Below, one piece after another: positions 7,197 through 15,265 of a stretch of 20,992 bases of DNA. The stretch lies in the NCBI GenBank assembly GCA_910585535.1, contig CAJUFK010000054.1, positions 1 to 20,992 on the forward strand, given 5' to 3'. This DNA comes from an uncultured Angelakisella sp. GTDB taxonomy: Bacteria; Bacillota; Clostridia; Oscillospirales; Ruminococcaceae. The notes under the pieces were generated by a model, which saw only the letters and a program-made list of their open reading frames with translations, did no database searches and was not told the origin of the DNA. Each line of letters opens with the position of its first letter. Position 1 is the first letter of the stretch. The translations under genes were made by a program, and so were the position numbers.

Positions 7197-9100
7197 AGAC
7201 GGCTTCCTTTCCGGCGGGGCGGCTTTTTCCCCTGCCTTTGCTGTTTCTTCCGCTGTCCCTCCCCCGGGGCGGCCTTTTCGGCCCGACTCCCCCGGCGGCG
7301 GAGGTATTCCTGGTCGGGCTGGATTAGCTTTCCGGGACCGTTCCCGATCAGGTCCTCCCGCCCCGCCCGGATCAGGGCCTCAATGCAGAGGCGTCGGTTC
7401 TCCGGCTTGTAATACTGGAGGAGGGCCCTTTGGAGCCGCTTCTCCTGGGGAGCGGTGGGGACAAAGACCTTTTCCATGGTCCAGGGGTCGATGCCGGTAT
7501 AGAACATGGTGGTGGAGGCCGTTCCAGGGGTGGGGTAAAAATCCTGGACCTGCTCCGGCCGGATGCGGTTCTCCTTGAGGTAGACAGCCAAGGCCACCGC
7601 GTCCCGAAGGGTGCTGCCCGGGTGGGAGGAGATGAGGTAAGGCACCAGGTACTGCTCCTTCCCCGCCCGGCGGGTGGCGTCATAAAAGGCTTTGCAGAAC
7701 CGGTTGTAGGTCTGTACCGAGGGCTTGCCCATCCTGGCCAGAACCGGGGGGGAGATATGCTCCGGGGCCACCTTCAGCTGGCCGCTGACGTGGTGCCGGA
7801 CCAGCTCGTCTAAAAAGGCGGTGCTTTTATCCGCCATGATGTAGTCGTACCGCAAGCCGCTGCGGACAAAGACTTTCTTCACCCCGGGGATGGCCCGAAG
7901 CTTCCGAAGCAGCTGGATATAGTCGCTGTGGTCGGCCTTAATCGCCGGGCAGGGGGCGGGATAAAGGCACTTCTTGCCCATACAGACCCCGGACTTCTGC
8001 TGTTTTTGGCAGGCAGGCCCCCGGAAGTTGGCAGTGGGGCCCCCCACGTCGTGGATGTACCCCTTAAAGCGGGGGTTACCCACAAAGGACTGGGCCTCCC
8101 GGATCACCGACTCGTGGCTCCTGGGGGTGACAAAGCGCCCCTGGTGGAAGGCGATGGAGCAAAAGTTACAGGCCCCATAGCAGCCCCGGTTGTGGATGAT
8201 GGAGAACTCCACCTCCTCGATGGCCTTTACGCCCCCCTGGGCCTCGTAGGAGGGGTGGTAATACCGCTGGTAAGGCAGGTCGGAAACGGCGTCCAGCTCC
8301 TCCTGGGAAAGGGGGATGGAGGGGGGATTCTGGACCAGCATCTTGTCCCCGTGTTTCTGGGTGACGGCCTTGCCGTAAATGTGGTCCTGCTGTTCCAGCT
8401 GGATTCGGGAGGCTCGGGCGTAGGCGGTCTTATCCAGACGGACCTTGTCGAAGCTGGCGCAGGAGACGGCCCCCGGAGGCACCGGGTCGGTGAGACCGCA
8501 GAGATAGCAGGTCCCCCGGATGTCCCGAATGGTGCGGATCTCCTCCCCGGCAGCCAGGCGGCGGGCGATTTCCGCCATAGACCGTTCCCCCATGCCAAAG
8601 GAGAGGAGATCGGCTCCGCTTTCCACCAGGATGGAGGGGCGCACTGCGTCGTCCCAGTAGTCGTAATGGGCAAACCGCCGCAGGCTGGCCTCCAGTCCGC
8701 CGATGACCACGGGAATCTCCGGGTAAGCCTCCTTGCAGAGCCGGGCGTAGACGGTGCAGGCCCGGTCGGGACGCTTCCCCGCCCTGTTCCCGGGGGTATA
8801 GGCGTCATCGCTTCGCCTGCGCTTGGCGGCGGTATAGTGGGCCACCATAGAATCGATGTTCCCCCCAGTGACCAAAAAGGCGTACCGGGGCGGGCCGAAG
8901 CGGGTAAAGTCCCGAGGGGAGGTGAAATCCGGCTGGGGAAGCATAGCCACCTTGTAGCCTTTGGACTCCAGCAGGCGGGAGATAATCGCCACCCCAAAAG
9001 AGGGGTGGTCCACATAGGCGTCCCCGGTGACACAGACAAAATCCGGCCGGTCCCAGCCCCGGGCGTCCATTTCTTCTTTTGTGATGGGGAGAAAACTCAC
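7193..9100 (-). CDS. ygiQ: YgiQ family radical SAM protein (UPF0313)
   Basis: A 635-aa radical SAM protein of the YgiQ/UPF0313 family, function unknown. The N-terminal half resembles a B12-binding-like domain (FVCVTGDAYVDHPSFGVAII). The 4Fe-4S motif is RGCYGACNFCSIAFHQGRF (CxxxCxxC, about residues 303-311). PTANFRGPAC plus a further cysteine cluster (GVCMGKKCLYPAPCPAIKAD) follow, and a lysine/arginine-rich tail closes the protein. The start is GTG at 9100 with AGAGGTG nine bases upstream; the ATG at 9070 is a less likely alternative. It follows ftsK after 73 bases, a gap containing a GC hairpin, and is coupled to the metallo-beta-lactamase gene. Confidence 0.92.
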   Translation of the reverse strand: MSFLPITKEEMDARGWDRPDFVCVTGDAYVDHPSFGVAIISRLLESKGYKVAMLPQPDFTSPRDFTRFGPPRYAFLVTGGNIDSMVAHYTAAKRRRSDDAYTPGNRAGKRPDRACTVYARLCKEAYPEIPVVIGGLEASLRRFAHYDYWDDAVRPSILVESGADLLSFGMGERSMAEIARRLAAGEEIRTIRDIRGTCYLCGLTDPVPPGAVSCASFDKVRLDKTAYARASRIQLEQQDHIYGKAVTQKHGDKMLVQNPPSIPLSQEELDAVSDLPYQRYYHPSYEAQGGVKAIEEVEFSIIHNRGCYGACNFCSIAFHQGRFVTPRSHESVIREAQSFVGNPRFKGYIHDVGGPTANFRGPACQKQQKSGVCMGKKCLYPAPCPAIKADHSDYIQLLRKLRAIPGVKKVFVRSGLRYDYIMADKSTAFLDELVRHHVSGQLKVAPEHISPPVLARMGKPSVQTYNRFCKAFYDATRRAGKEQYLVPYLISSHPGSTLRDAVALAVYLKENRIRPEQVQDFYPTPGTASTTMFYTGIDPWTMEKVFVPTAPQEKRLQRALLQYYKPENRRLCIEALIRAGREDLIGNGPGKLIQPDQEYLRRRGSRAEKAAPGEGQRKKQQRQGKKPPRRKGSRL

Positions 9101-9139
9101 GTTGTTACACCTCTGTACACTTGAATCATTGCCCTGCCA

Positions 9140-9168
9140 CTCCGCGTGCCGGAGGGCCGCCGGCGGAG
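9140..9168 (-). other. GC-rich hairpin between ftsK and ygiQ
   Basis: CTCC/GGAG and GCCGG/CCGGC arms form a stem around a seven-base loop, with a four-base bulge (GCGT on the plus strand). No T-run follows on the minus strand, so it is not a standard terminator. It could alter mRNA stability or partly separate ygiQ expression from ftsK. Confidence 0.35.
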
Positions 9169-9173
9169 AGGGG

Positions 9174-11906
9174 CTATTCGCCTTGGTTCAGCTTCATTTC
9201 ATAGTAGCGGTCCTTGGTCAGCAGCACCTGCCGGGGCTTGCTCCCTTCAAAAGGCCCTACAATCCCCCGCTGCTCCATCTCGTCCACCAGCCGCGCCGCA
9301 CGAGCATACCCAACCTTCAACCGCCGCTGCAGCAGCGACGTGGACGCCAAGCCAGCTTCTACCACCACCTCGATGGCGTCGCCTAACAGTTCATCCTCTC
9401 CGTCGTCCCCGCTGTCGCCGCCAGAGGAAGCGCTCCCGCCCTTCCCGCCGCTGGCAGCCGCCTGGCGGTCGATCTCCTGAAGAACCTCTTCGTCGTAGTT
9501 GGGGCGCTCCCCTTCCTTGACAAAGGTAACCACCCGCTCAACCTCCTGGTCGGTGACAAAGCACCCCTGGATCCGCAGGGGCTTGGGCGCCCCCACCGGG
9601 GAAAAGAGCATATCCCCCCGGCCTAGGAGCTTTTCCGCCCCGCCGCTGTCCAGAATGGTCCGGCTGTCCACCGCCGACGATACGGCAAAGGAGATCCGGC
9701 TGGGGATGTTGGCCTTGATGAGTCCGGTGATAACGTCTACGCTGGGCCGCTGGGTGGCGATGACCAGGTGCATCCCTGCCGCCCGGGCCAGCTGGGCCAG
9801 ACGGCAGATGTGATCCTCCACCTCCTTGGGGGAAGCCATCATCAGGTCGGCCAGCTCGTCGATGATAATGACGATTTGGGGCAGGGGGGACAGATTTCCG
9901 TTCTCCTCCGCCAGGTGGTTGTACCCCTGGAGGTTCCGCACCCCTGTTTCGGCAAACAGCTTGTACCGCTTCATCATCTCCCCCACCGCCCAGGCCAGAG
10001 CCCCGGCGGCCTTCTTGGGATCCGTCACCACAGGGACCAGCAGATGGGGAATGCCGTTGTAGACCCCCAATTCCACCACCTTGGGGTCCACCATCAAAAA
10101 CTTCACCTGGTCCGGCGCGGACTTGTACAGGATGCTGATGATGATGGAATTGACGCACACCGACTTACCGCTGCCGGTGGCCCCGGCGATAAGGACATGG
10201 GGCATCTTGGCAATATCCCCCAGGGCAACCCCGCCGGTGATGTCCTTCCCAAGGGCGATGGTCAGGGGGCTGGCGGCGTTCTGGAAGATCGGGGAATCCA
10301 GCATCTCCTTGATGCCCACTGTGGAGACGATTTTGTTGGGCACCTCGATGCCGATGGCGGGCTTGCCGGGGATGGGGGCTTCGATCCGGACCCCGGTAGC
10401 CGAAAGATTTAGGGCGATGTCATCCGCCAGATTGGTAACTTTGCTGATCTTTACCCCGGCGGCAGGCTGGAGTTCATACCGGGTGACGGCGGGGCCCCGG
10501 GATACGTCGATGATCCTGGCCTGGACCCCAAAGCTTTTCAGGGTGTTCTCCAGCAGTTCTGCGTTGGAGCGCAGCTCCCGCGTGGTGTCGGTCTGGGAGA
10601 CCTGGGGGGGCTCATCCAGCAGGTTCAGGGGCGGGAAGGTGTATTCCGGGGGCTCCGGCTCCTTCTGGGCGGGGTCCTCCATGGCAGGGGCCACTGTGTT
10701 GTCCGGATGGGGAGCTTCCCCCGGGATCTCCATGGGCAGAGGGGCCGGGGGCTCTTCCTTGTTGGGTTCTTCCTCTATCTCCTCCGGCCAGGGGAAGGGT
10801 TCCTCCATAGGTTCGGGTTTCGGGGCGGACTCGAACTGCGCCGCAGCTTGGGCAGCGTTTTGTTTTGCCAGGCGGGCGGCGGCAATAGCGGCGGGGTCCG
10901 GGACGTCCGCCCCAAAGTCCAGCCTGCCCTCCGGGGTCTCCGGAATGTGTTCCATCTGGGTCTCCCCGCTCACCGCCCGGGTGAGGATCTCCTCTGCGGC
11001 CCGCTCCGCCACCTCCTCCGGGGTGAGGGGCGTTTCCTCCACCGGCAGGCCGGCGGGATCCTCCGCCAGGCGCTCCCGTTCCTCCGGGGGCAGGGGCTCG
11101 GGGCGGACGGCGGTTTTCGGGGCCCGTCCCCCGTGCTTGGGCAGGGGTTCCCCGTCAATGGGCACGTTGATATTAAAGGGACGGCGTAAAAAGGAGGGCT
11201 CCTCCTCCGGCAGTTCCACCGGCTCCGCCCGGCGGGCGGGCTTTCTTGCCGGCTCTTCGGTCCGGGCGGCCCGGGTCTCCACCGCGGAGGAATAGGCCTC
11301 CTCCAGCTTTTTCACCGGGGCCGTGGCTCCCCGGAACAGGCCCATCAGGGTGCCCCCGGTGAGGATCATTACGAAAATGAAGATCAGCAGCAGGATAATG
11401 ATGGCGGCCCCGAGGAAGTTGGTGAATTTCAGGAGGGGCACCCCAAAGATCAGGGACAGCACCCCGCCCCCGGTCAGCTCCTGGCCCTCTTCGTAAAGCC
11501 CCGCAACCAGTTCAAAGAAATTGCCCTCCGGGTAGGATTTGTGGAAGATCTGAAGCGCCCCGGAAAGGAGCAGCACCAGCACCGAGGCGGAGACCGTCTT
11601 GGCCTCCAGGGGGTAGCCGCTTTTGTCGGTGGCGATCATCACCGCGGTGGCGATAACCAACGGCCCCACCAGGTAGGCGCACCAGCTGAGGCATCCCAGC
11701 AGAAAGTTATGGAGGGCCAGCCAGACATTCTCCCCCTTGATGACCGCGATGGCGAACAGCAGGATCCCCACCGCAAAGAGAATAATGGCCCAAAGCTGGT
11801 TTCTGGCCTGCTGTTCCTTTTTGGTCGTCCGTTTTTTTCCACTGCCCCGTTTGGAGGAGGAACCGCTTTTCCGGGTCGTGGAGGATGAAGATTTTTTCGT
11901 TGCCAT
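9174..11906 (-). CDS. ftsK: DNA translocase FtsK/SpoIIIE
   Basis: A 910-aa septal DNA pump that moves chromosomal DNA through the closing division or sporulation septum. Residues 1-35 are basic and serine-rich. Four or five membrane segments follow to about residue 185, then a Pro/Glu-rich linker (about 200-430). The motor domain has Walker A (AGATGSGKSVCVNS, about 573) and Walker B (PQIVIIIDELADLMM), plus ATQRPSVDVITGLIKANIPS. The C-terminal winged-helix gamma domain (about 840-905) recognises KOPS/SRS sequences. The position after tepA and ylzJ matches the spoIIIE locus of Bacillus, so a sporulation role is likely. ATG at 11906 is preceded by GGAAG and lies 12 bases after the lipoprotein stop. 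Confidence 0.95.
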   Translation of the reverse strand: MATKKSSSSTTRKSGSSSKRGSGKKRTTKKEQQARNQLWAIILFAVGILLFAIAVIKGENVWLALHNFLLGCLSWCAYLVGPLVIATAVMIATDKSGYPLEAKTVSASVLVLLLSGALQIFHKSYPEGNFFELVAGLYEEGQELTGGGVLSLIFGVPLLKFTNFLGAAIIILLLIFIFVMILTGGTLMGLFRGATAPVKKLEEAYSSAVETRAARTEEPARKPARRAEPVELPEEEPSFLRRPFNINVPIDGEPLPKHGGRAPKTAVRPEPLPPEERERLAEDPAGLPVEETPLTPEEVAERAAEEILTRAVSGETQMEHIPETPEGRLDFGADVPDPAAIAAARLAKQNAAQAAAQFESAPKPEPMEEPFPWPEEIEEEPNKEEPPAPLPMEIPGEAPHPDNTVAPAMEDPAQKEPEPPEYTFPPLNLLDEPPQVSQTDTTRELRSNAELLENTLKSFGVQARIIDVSRGPAVTRYELQPAAGVKISKVTNLADDIALNLSATGVRIEAPIPGKPAIGIEVPNKIVSTVGIKEMLDSPIFQNAASPLTIALGKDITGGVALGDIAKMPHVLIAGATGSGKSVCVNSIIISILYKSAPDQVKFLMVDPKVVELGVYNGIPHLLVPVVTDPKKAAGALAWAVGEMMKRYKLFAETGVRNLQGYNHLAEENGNLSPLPQIVIIIDELADLMMASPKEVEDHICRLAQLARAAGMHLVIATQRPSVDVITGLIKANIPSRISFAVSSAVDSRTILDSGGAEKLLGRGDMLFSPVGAPKPLRIQGCFVTDQEVERVVTFVKEGERPNYDEEVLQEIDRQAAASGGKGGSASSGGDSGDDGEDELLGDAIEVVVEAGLASTSLLQRRLKVGYARAARLVDEMEQRGIVGPFEGSKPRQVLLTKDRYYEMKLNQGE

Positions 11907-11918
11907 ATGTACTTCCTT

Positions 11919-12767
11919 TTATCGTTGTATTTCAGCCTTGCTGTCAGGCTGTTCTTCTTCCTCAAACAGCCTGCACAGCCACTGGCGGTCATCCACCAGG
12001 GAGAAACCGGAGACTGTCTTGTCGTTGTAGTCCACGATCATCCGCAGATACCGGGGGCCGCCGTCCTCTGGGGGCAGCTCGTAGAAATACCAGATGTTTT
12101 CGGCGCAGGGCTCCCCAAACCGCTCCACGAACTGGTCAAAGGTCTTTTCCCCCTCGGCCAGGAAGGCCTCCACCTGGGCCAGATCCAGGGGGGCCTGGGG
12201 CGGGGTGTACTTGTAGGGGTCCCCCCGGATGGCCCGGACCTGGCAGTCCAGGGTCCGTTCGGCGTAGACCGACAGGCCGTCCTCCCCAGGGATGTCCCAA
12301 TCGTCGTAATGGACGCCGCAAAACTCCTCCGCCGTAAAGAACCGGATGCTCTTGACCCCCACCTGCTCCGGGTCGCTGTTCTGGTACATCAGGGTGATCC
12401 AGCACCAGTAGTCCTCCCCGCCGCAGGTGGCATAGACGGTGCAGGCTGCGGTGTTGTAATAGTAGCCGCCGCTGCGCTGCTTAGCCCCGCCGTCGTCCTC
12501 CCAGTCGTACCGGGTCGTGGGCCCGGGGTAGACCTCCAGGAGCTTGTCGACCTGGTCCATCATGTCGGTATCCCGTTCCCGGACATAGGGGGAGAAAAGG
12601 GCCTGGATGGCCTCTCCGTCCTGGGCGTCCAGGGCGGCAAAGAGGCCGCTCACCGCCTCGTCCATGGCTTTCCGTTCCCCCGAGACGTCCAGCACCCGCC
12701 CGCCGCCAGGGGCGCACCCCCCAAGGCAGAGGACCAGGACCAGAAAAGCGAGCCCTATTTTCTTCAT
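11919..12767 (-). CDS. Putative lipoprotein of unknown function
   Basis: A 282-aa protein with a lipoprotein signal peptide: MKK, a hydrophobic stretch, and lipobox LGGC with the acylated cysteine at residue 18. The mature part has an alpha-helical start (KAMDEAVSGLFAALDAQDGEAIQALFSP), resembling the small NTF2-like or DUF5104-type domains common in clostridial lipoproteins. A second, acidic, aromatic-rich part follows (FDQFVERFGEPCAENIWYFYELPP). The family is uncertain. The start overlaps the uppP stop as ATGA, and ftsK follows 12 bases later. It is therefore made with an undecaprenyl-diphosphate phosphatase and a septal DNA pump, which suggests an envelope or sporulation setting. Confidence 0.8.
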   Translation of the reverse strand: MKKIGLAFLVLVLCLGGCAPGGGRVLDVSGERKAMDEAVSGLFAALDAQDGEAIQALFSPYVRERDTDMMDQVDKLLEVYPGPTTRYDWEDDGGAKQRSGGYYYNTAACTVYATCGGEDYWCWITLMYQNSDPEQVGVKSIRFFTAEEFCGVHYDDWDIPGEDGLSVYAERTLDCQVRAIRGDPYKYTPPQAPLDLAQVEAFLAEGEKTFDQFVERFGEPCAENIWYFYELPPEDGGPRYLRMIVDYNDKTVSGFSLVDDRQWLCRLFEEEEQPDSKAEIQR

Positions 12768-13666
12768 ACCGTCACCATCACGGCAAAGAGGGTGTTGGCC
12801 AGATAGTTCTGGATGGCGTTGCCGGTGAAATGCTCCGAAATGCCGATGCCCAGCACCAGCACCCCCAGAATAAGGGTGTACCAGGCGAAGATGCCGAATT
12901 TATCCGAGCTGACCAGGTACTTTACCAGCTTGATGGACAAAAGGCCGGCCACCAGGGCCACCGCCATCCCCACCAGGGCGGGACCGACAGGAACGCCCAG
13001 CTCCCCGGTCTCCAGGATGTCCTTTACATCCAGCAGGCCGGCGGCCAGGATGGCGGGGAGTCCCAGGATGAAGGAGTAGCTCACGGCAAAGCTCCGGTCC
13101 AGACCCATAAGGAGCCCGGCGGAGATGGTGGACCCGGACCGGGAGATTCCCGGCAGGGTGGCGAACACCTGGGCCACGCCGATAGCCACCGAATCCTGGG
13201 CGGTCATGCTCCGGGCGGTCTTGATGCCCTTCACCGCCCGGTCCGCCAGGGTAAGAAGCAGGGCGGTGATGAGGAAGAAGCAGCCCTCGGCAATGATGCT
13301 GTTGTCAGTGGAAAAGCCCTCGATGAAGTCCTGGACAAAGGGCACCACCAGCAGGGGGACGCAGGAGAGCATGAGAAAGTAGAGCATCCTCCGGTAAGGC
13401 TTGGGGTAGCCTTTGAAGAGTTTCCCGGTGAACAGGTCGGCAAAGATGGAAAGAAACTCGATGAGCAGCTGCCAGACGGTAGGCCAAAAGGCGATGATAA
13501 CCGCCGCCAAAGTCCCGAAGTGGAGCATCACCGAAAAAAGGAGGGCCTCCTCCGAGCTGGTGCCGGTGAAATACTGGTAGAGGGAAAGGTGCCCCGAACT
13601 GGACACCGGCAGGAATTCGGTGAAGCCCTGAATGAGTCCCTGGATGATGGCGCTGAAATAGGACAT
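12764..13666 (-). CDS. uppP: Undecaprenyl-diphosphatase UppP/BacA
   Basis: A 300-aa integral membrane phosphatase that recycles the undecaprenyl-diphosphate lipid carrier for peptidoglycan synthesis; overproduction gives bacitracin resistance in other species. Both catalytic signatures are present: QGFTEFLPVSSSGHLSLYQY (residues 13-32) and LPGISRSGSTISAGLLMG (171-188). Eight or so hydrophobic segments fit BacA. It is slightly longer than the usual 265-280 residues. GGAGG precedes the ATG. It starts 100 bases after ylzJ and overlaps the lipoprotein start by ATGA. Confidence 0.95.
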   Translation of the reverse strand: MSYFSAIIQGLIQGFTEFLPVSSSGHLSLYQYFTGTSSEEALLFSVMLHFGTLAAVIIAFWPTVWQLLIEFLSIFADLFTGKLFKGYPKPYRRMLYFLMLSCVPLLVVPFVQDFIEGFSTDNSIIAEGCFFLITALLLTLADRAVKGIKTARSMTAQDSVAIGVAQVFATLPGISRSGSTISAGLLMGLDRSFAVSYSFILGLPAILAAGLLDVKDILETGELGVPVGPALVGMAVALVAGLLSIKLVKYLVSSDKFGIFAWYTLILGVLVLGIGISEHFTGNAIQNYLANTLFAVMVTV

Positions 13667-13688
13667 TATGTAAGACCTCCTACAAATA

Positions 13689-13708
13689 TTGTTTTGTCAA
13701 GAAACAAG
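13689..13708. repeat. Small inverted repeat upstream of uppP
   Basis: TTGTTT and AAACAA arms around TGTCAAG form a 6+7+6 inverted repeat about 25-40 bases upstream of the uppP start. It includes a TTGACA on the minus strand, but no -10 stands at the right distance, so I call it only a possible regulatory site. Confidence 0.3.
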
Positions 13709-13743
13709 CTGTTATGGCTTTTTCCTTTGCGGCAGCTATGTAA

Positions 13744-13761
13744 ACCTCCCGCCTGGGAGGT
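13744..13761 (-). terminator. Weak terminator or attenuator after ylzJ
   Basis: On the minus strand ACCTCCC-AGGC-GGGAGGT is a seven-base-pair stem followed by TTTACAT, just downstream of the ylzJ stop. The T-run is short, so it would at most reduce read-through into uppP. Confidence 0.4.
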
Positions 13762-13766
13762 GGTGT

Positions 13767-13979
13767 TCAGGATTTTGCTTCCGGCTGCAGGATGGCTCCG
13801 GGGGCGAAGGCCAGGTCCAGGTAGGCCGCCGGATCGGTGGAGATGATCCGGTTCACCTGGAGCCGCCCGTCGGGCAGGGGCAGGCAGTCCACAAAGCCGT
13901 AGGGACAGAGCTTTTGGATATGCTCCGCCGGGGACTGCTCCTCCTGGTAGGCCTCCGGTGGAAGGATGGAATGGATCAC
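13767..13979 (-). CDS. ylzJ: YlzJ-like protein
   Basis: A 70-aa protein with the YlzJ pattern: an N-terminal IHSILPPE, a central LPDGRLQVNRIISTDPAAYLD and a short hydrophobic end. Function is unknown. In Bacillus ylzJ lies between tepA and spoIIIE, and here it directly follows tepA, with uppP and a lipoprotein gene placed before ftsK. GTG at 13979 is taken as the start because AAGGAGGGGTGACCG lies immediately before it, inside the end of tepA, with three bases between the genes. Confidence 0.82.
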   Translation of the reverse strand: MIHSILPPEAYQEEQSPAEHIQKLCPYGFVDCLPLPDGRLQVNRIISTDPAAYLDLAFAPGAILQPEAKS

Positions 13980-13982
13980 CGG

Positions 13983-14990
13983 TCACCCCTCCTTCCTGGG
14001 ACGGCCGGGACGGCGCTTGGGTTTGGGCTCCTCTCCGCCGCCTACCCGGTCCTGGGGAGGCAGGGGGATGGGCATGGGGTGCGGAAGCAACGCAGCGGCG
14101 ACCCGCTTTTTCCTCGGGCGGCCCGGGGACCGCTTCTCTGGGGCGGGCTCCTCCTGGATCCGGGTCCTTTTGGGGCCGGGCTTCTTCCCTTCCCCTTTTG
14201 CTTTTCGGGGACCCTTCCCGGCGTCGGGGGGCAGGTCCTCCAGCTCCTCCTTGTCCGGCTGGGCCTCGATAAGTTCATACAGCTTTTCCACCGCTTCGTT
14301 AAGGCCCCCCAGGGAATCAATAAGGCCCTCCTTCACCGCCATCTCCCCATCCAGGACGGTGCCGATGTCCATAACCAGTTCCCCGCTCTCCATCATCAGC
14401 TCCTTAAACCGCTCCGACGGGATGCGGGAGTTCTGGCAGACAAAGCTGGTGATCCGCTCCTGCATCTTGTCAAAGTAGGAGAGGGTCTGGGGGACGCCCA
14501 AAAGGACGCCGTTCATCCGCACCGGATGCACCGTCATGGTGGCGGTGGGGGCGATAAAGGAATACTGGGCGCTTACCGCCAGGGGCACCCCGATGGAATG
14601 GCCGCCCCCAAGCACCAGGCTGACGGTGGGGGTTTTCATGCCGCTGACCAGCTCCGCAATGGCAAGGCCCGCCTCCACGTCGCCCCCAACGGTGTTGAGA
14701 ATGATGAGCAGCCCCTTGATGGAACTGTCCTGCTCGATGGCCACCAGCTGGGGGATGACGTGTTCATACTTGGTGGTCTTGTTCTGGGGGGGCAGGATGT
14801 AATGGCCCTCCACCTGGCCGATGATGGTCAGGCAGTGGATCTTGTGCCGCCCGCCCTCCGGGGTCACCGAACCGGAGTAGTAGATCTGGTCCCGGTCCTC
14901 CTCCCGCTGGCTCTGGCTGTCGTTTTCCTCCTCGCTGCTGTCCTGTTCCTCGTCCAGGTATTCGGTTTGACTCTCTTGGCTTCTGCGCAT
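13983..14990 (-). CDS. tepA: ClpP/SppA-like serine protease TepA with AT-hook C-terminal tail
   Basis: A 335-aa cytoplasmic ClpP-fold protease. In Bacillus TepA is linked to breakdown of small acid-soluble spore proteins during outgrowth. The N-terminal 38 residues are acidic and disordered. The ClpP-like domain follows, with ILNTVGGDVEAGLAIAELV, nucleophile Ser132 (GGGHSIGVPLAVS) and His155 (TMTVHPVRMNG). After about residue 245 comes a Pro/Lys-rich tail with two AT-hook cores (SPGRPRKKR at 288-296 and RPGRPRK at 327-333). The family usually has about 245-260 residues, so the tail is an addition. ATG 14990 is chosen because GGGGAGG precedes it; an upstream in-frame ATG at 15020 lacks a good site. 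Confidence 0.9.
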   Translation of the reverse strand: MRRSQESQTEYLDEEQDSSEEENDSQSQREEDRDQIYYSGSVTPEGGRHKIHCLTIIGQVEGHYILPPQNKTTKYEHVIPQLVAIEQDSSIKGLLIILNTVGGDVEAGLAIAELVSGMKTPTVSLVLGGGHSIGVPLAVSAQYSFIAPTATMTVHPVRMNGVLLGVPQTLSYFDKMQERITSFVCQNSRIPSERFKELMMESGELVMDIGTVLDGEMAVKEGLIDSLGGLNEAVEKLYELIEAQPDKEELEDLPPDAGKGPRKAKGEGKKPGPKRTRIQEEPAPEKRSPGRPRKKRVAAALLPHPMPIPLPPQDRVGGGEEPKPKRRPGRPRKEG

Positions 14991-15009
14991 GGCGTTCCTC
15001 CCCTTCTTT

Positions 15010-15040
15010 TCCCGGCCCAAAGCCGGGGCTTTGCCCCTAG
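15010..15040 (-). other. Tandem GC hairpins in the tepA leader
   Basis: On the minus strand GGGGC-AAA-GCCCC is followed directly by CCCGGC-TTTGG-GCCGGG, 20 to 50 bases before the tepA start. The stems share bases and so may be alternatives. No T-run follows. They could influence translation or mRNA stability. This is inferred from base pairing only. Confidence 0.35.
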
Positions 15041-15135
15041 GATGGGCAGGTAAGGGGGGATTTATACAGGGAGACCGGGGGATGGCAGCTCACCTGCTCA
15101 GTTTTCATCTTGGGCCAGGGAAAGCGTTACTTTAT

Positions 15136-15146
15136 AGTATAGCACA
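15136..15146 (-). promoter_or_regulatory. Candidate extended -10 promoter of the tepA operon
   Basis: On the minus strand GTGCTATACT (15145-15136) contains TATACT preceded by TGC, an extended -10. No good -35 is found 17 bases upstream. A leader of about 140 bases to tepA would result. A sporulation sigma factor is possible but no matching consensus was recognised. Confidence 0.45.
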
Positions 15147-15199
15147 AATCCTCCGAAAATGCTCGGGGAATTTTTCGCCCAAGGGATTTCTTTGGCGGA

Positions 15200-15228
15200 T
15201 TGATTCCGGGAGCGGGGCGTGCTATACT
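15200..15228 (+). promoter_or_regulatory. Promoter of rsmA
   Basis: TTGATT (15200-15205), a 17-base spacer and TATACT (15223-15228) preceded by TGC match the sigma-A consensus well. The rsmA start codon lies 37 bases after the -10. Confidence 0.7.
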
Positions 15229-15265
15229 TTACGGAAGAGAATTTGCAGCAAAGGAGGTCCCGCCC

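Noticed and set aside
13689..15053. 454-codon plus-strand frame opposite tepA
   Set aside because: Antisense shadow with low-complexity Gly/Pro/Leu content and no motifs.
15043..15115. 23-codon leader ORF on the minus strand before tepA, followed by GC hairpins
   Set aside because: No ribosome binding site and no run of regulatory codons, so peptide-based attenuation is not supported.
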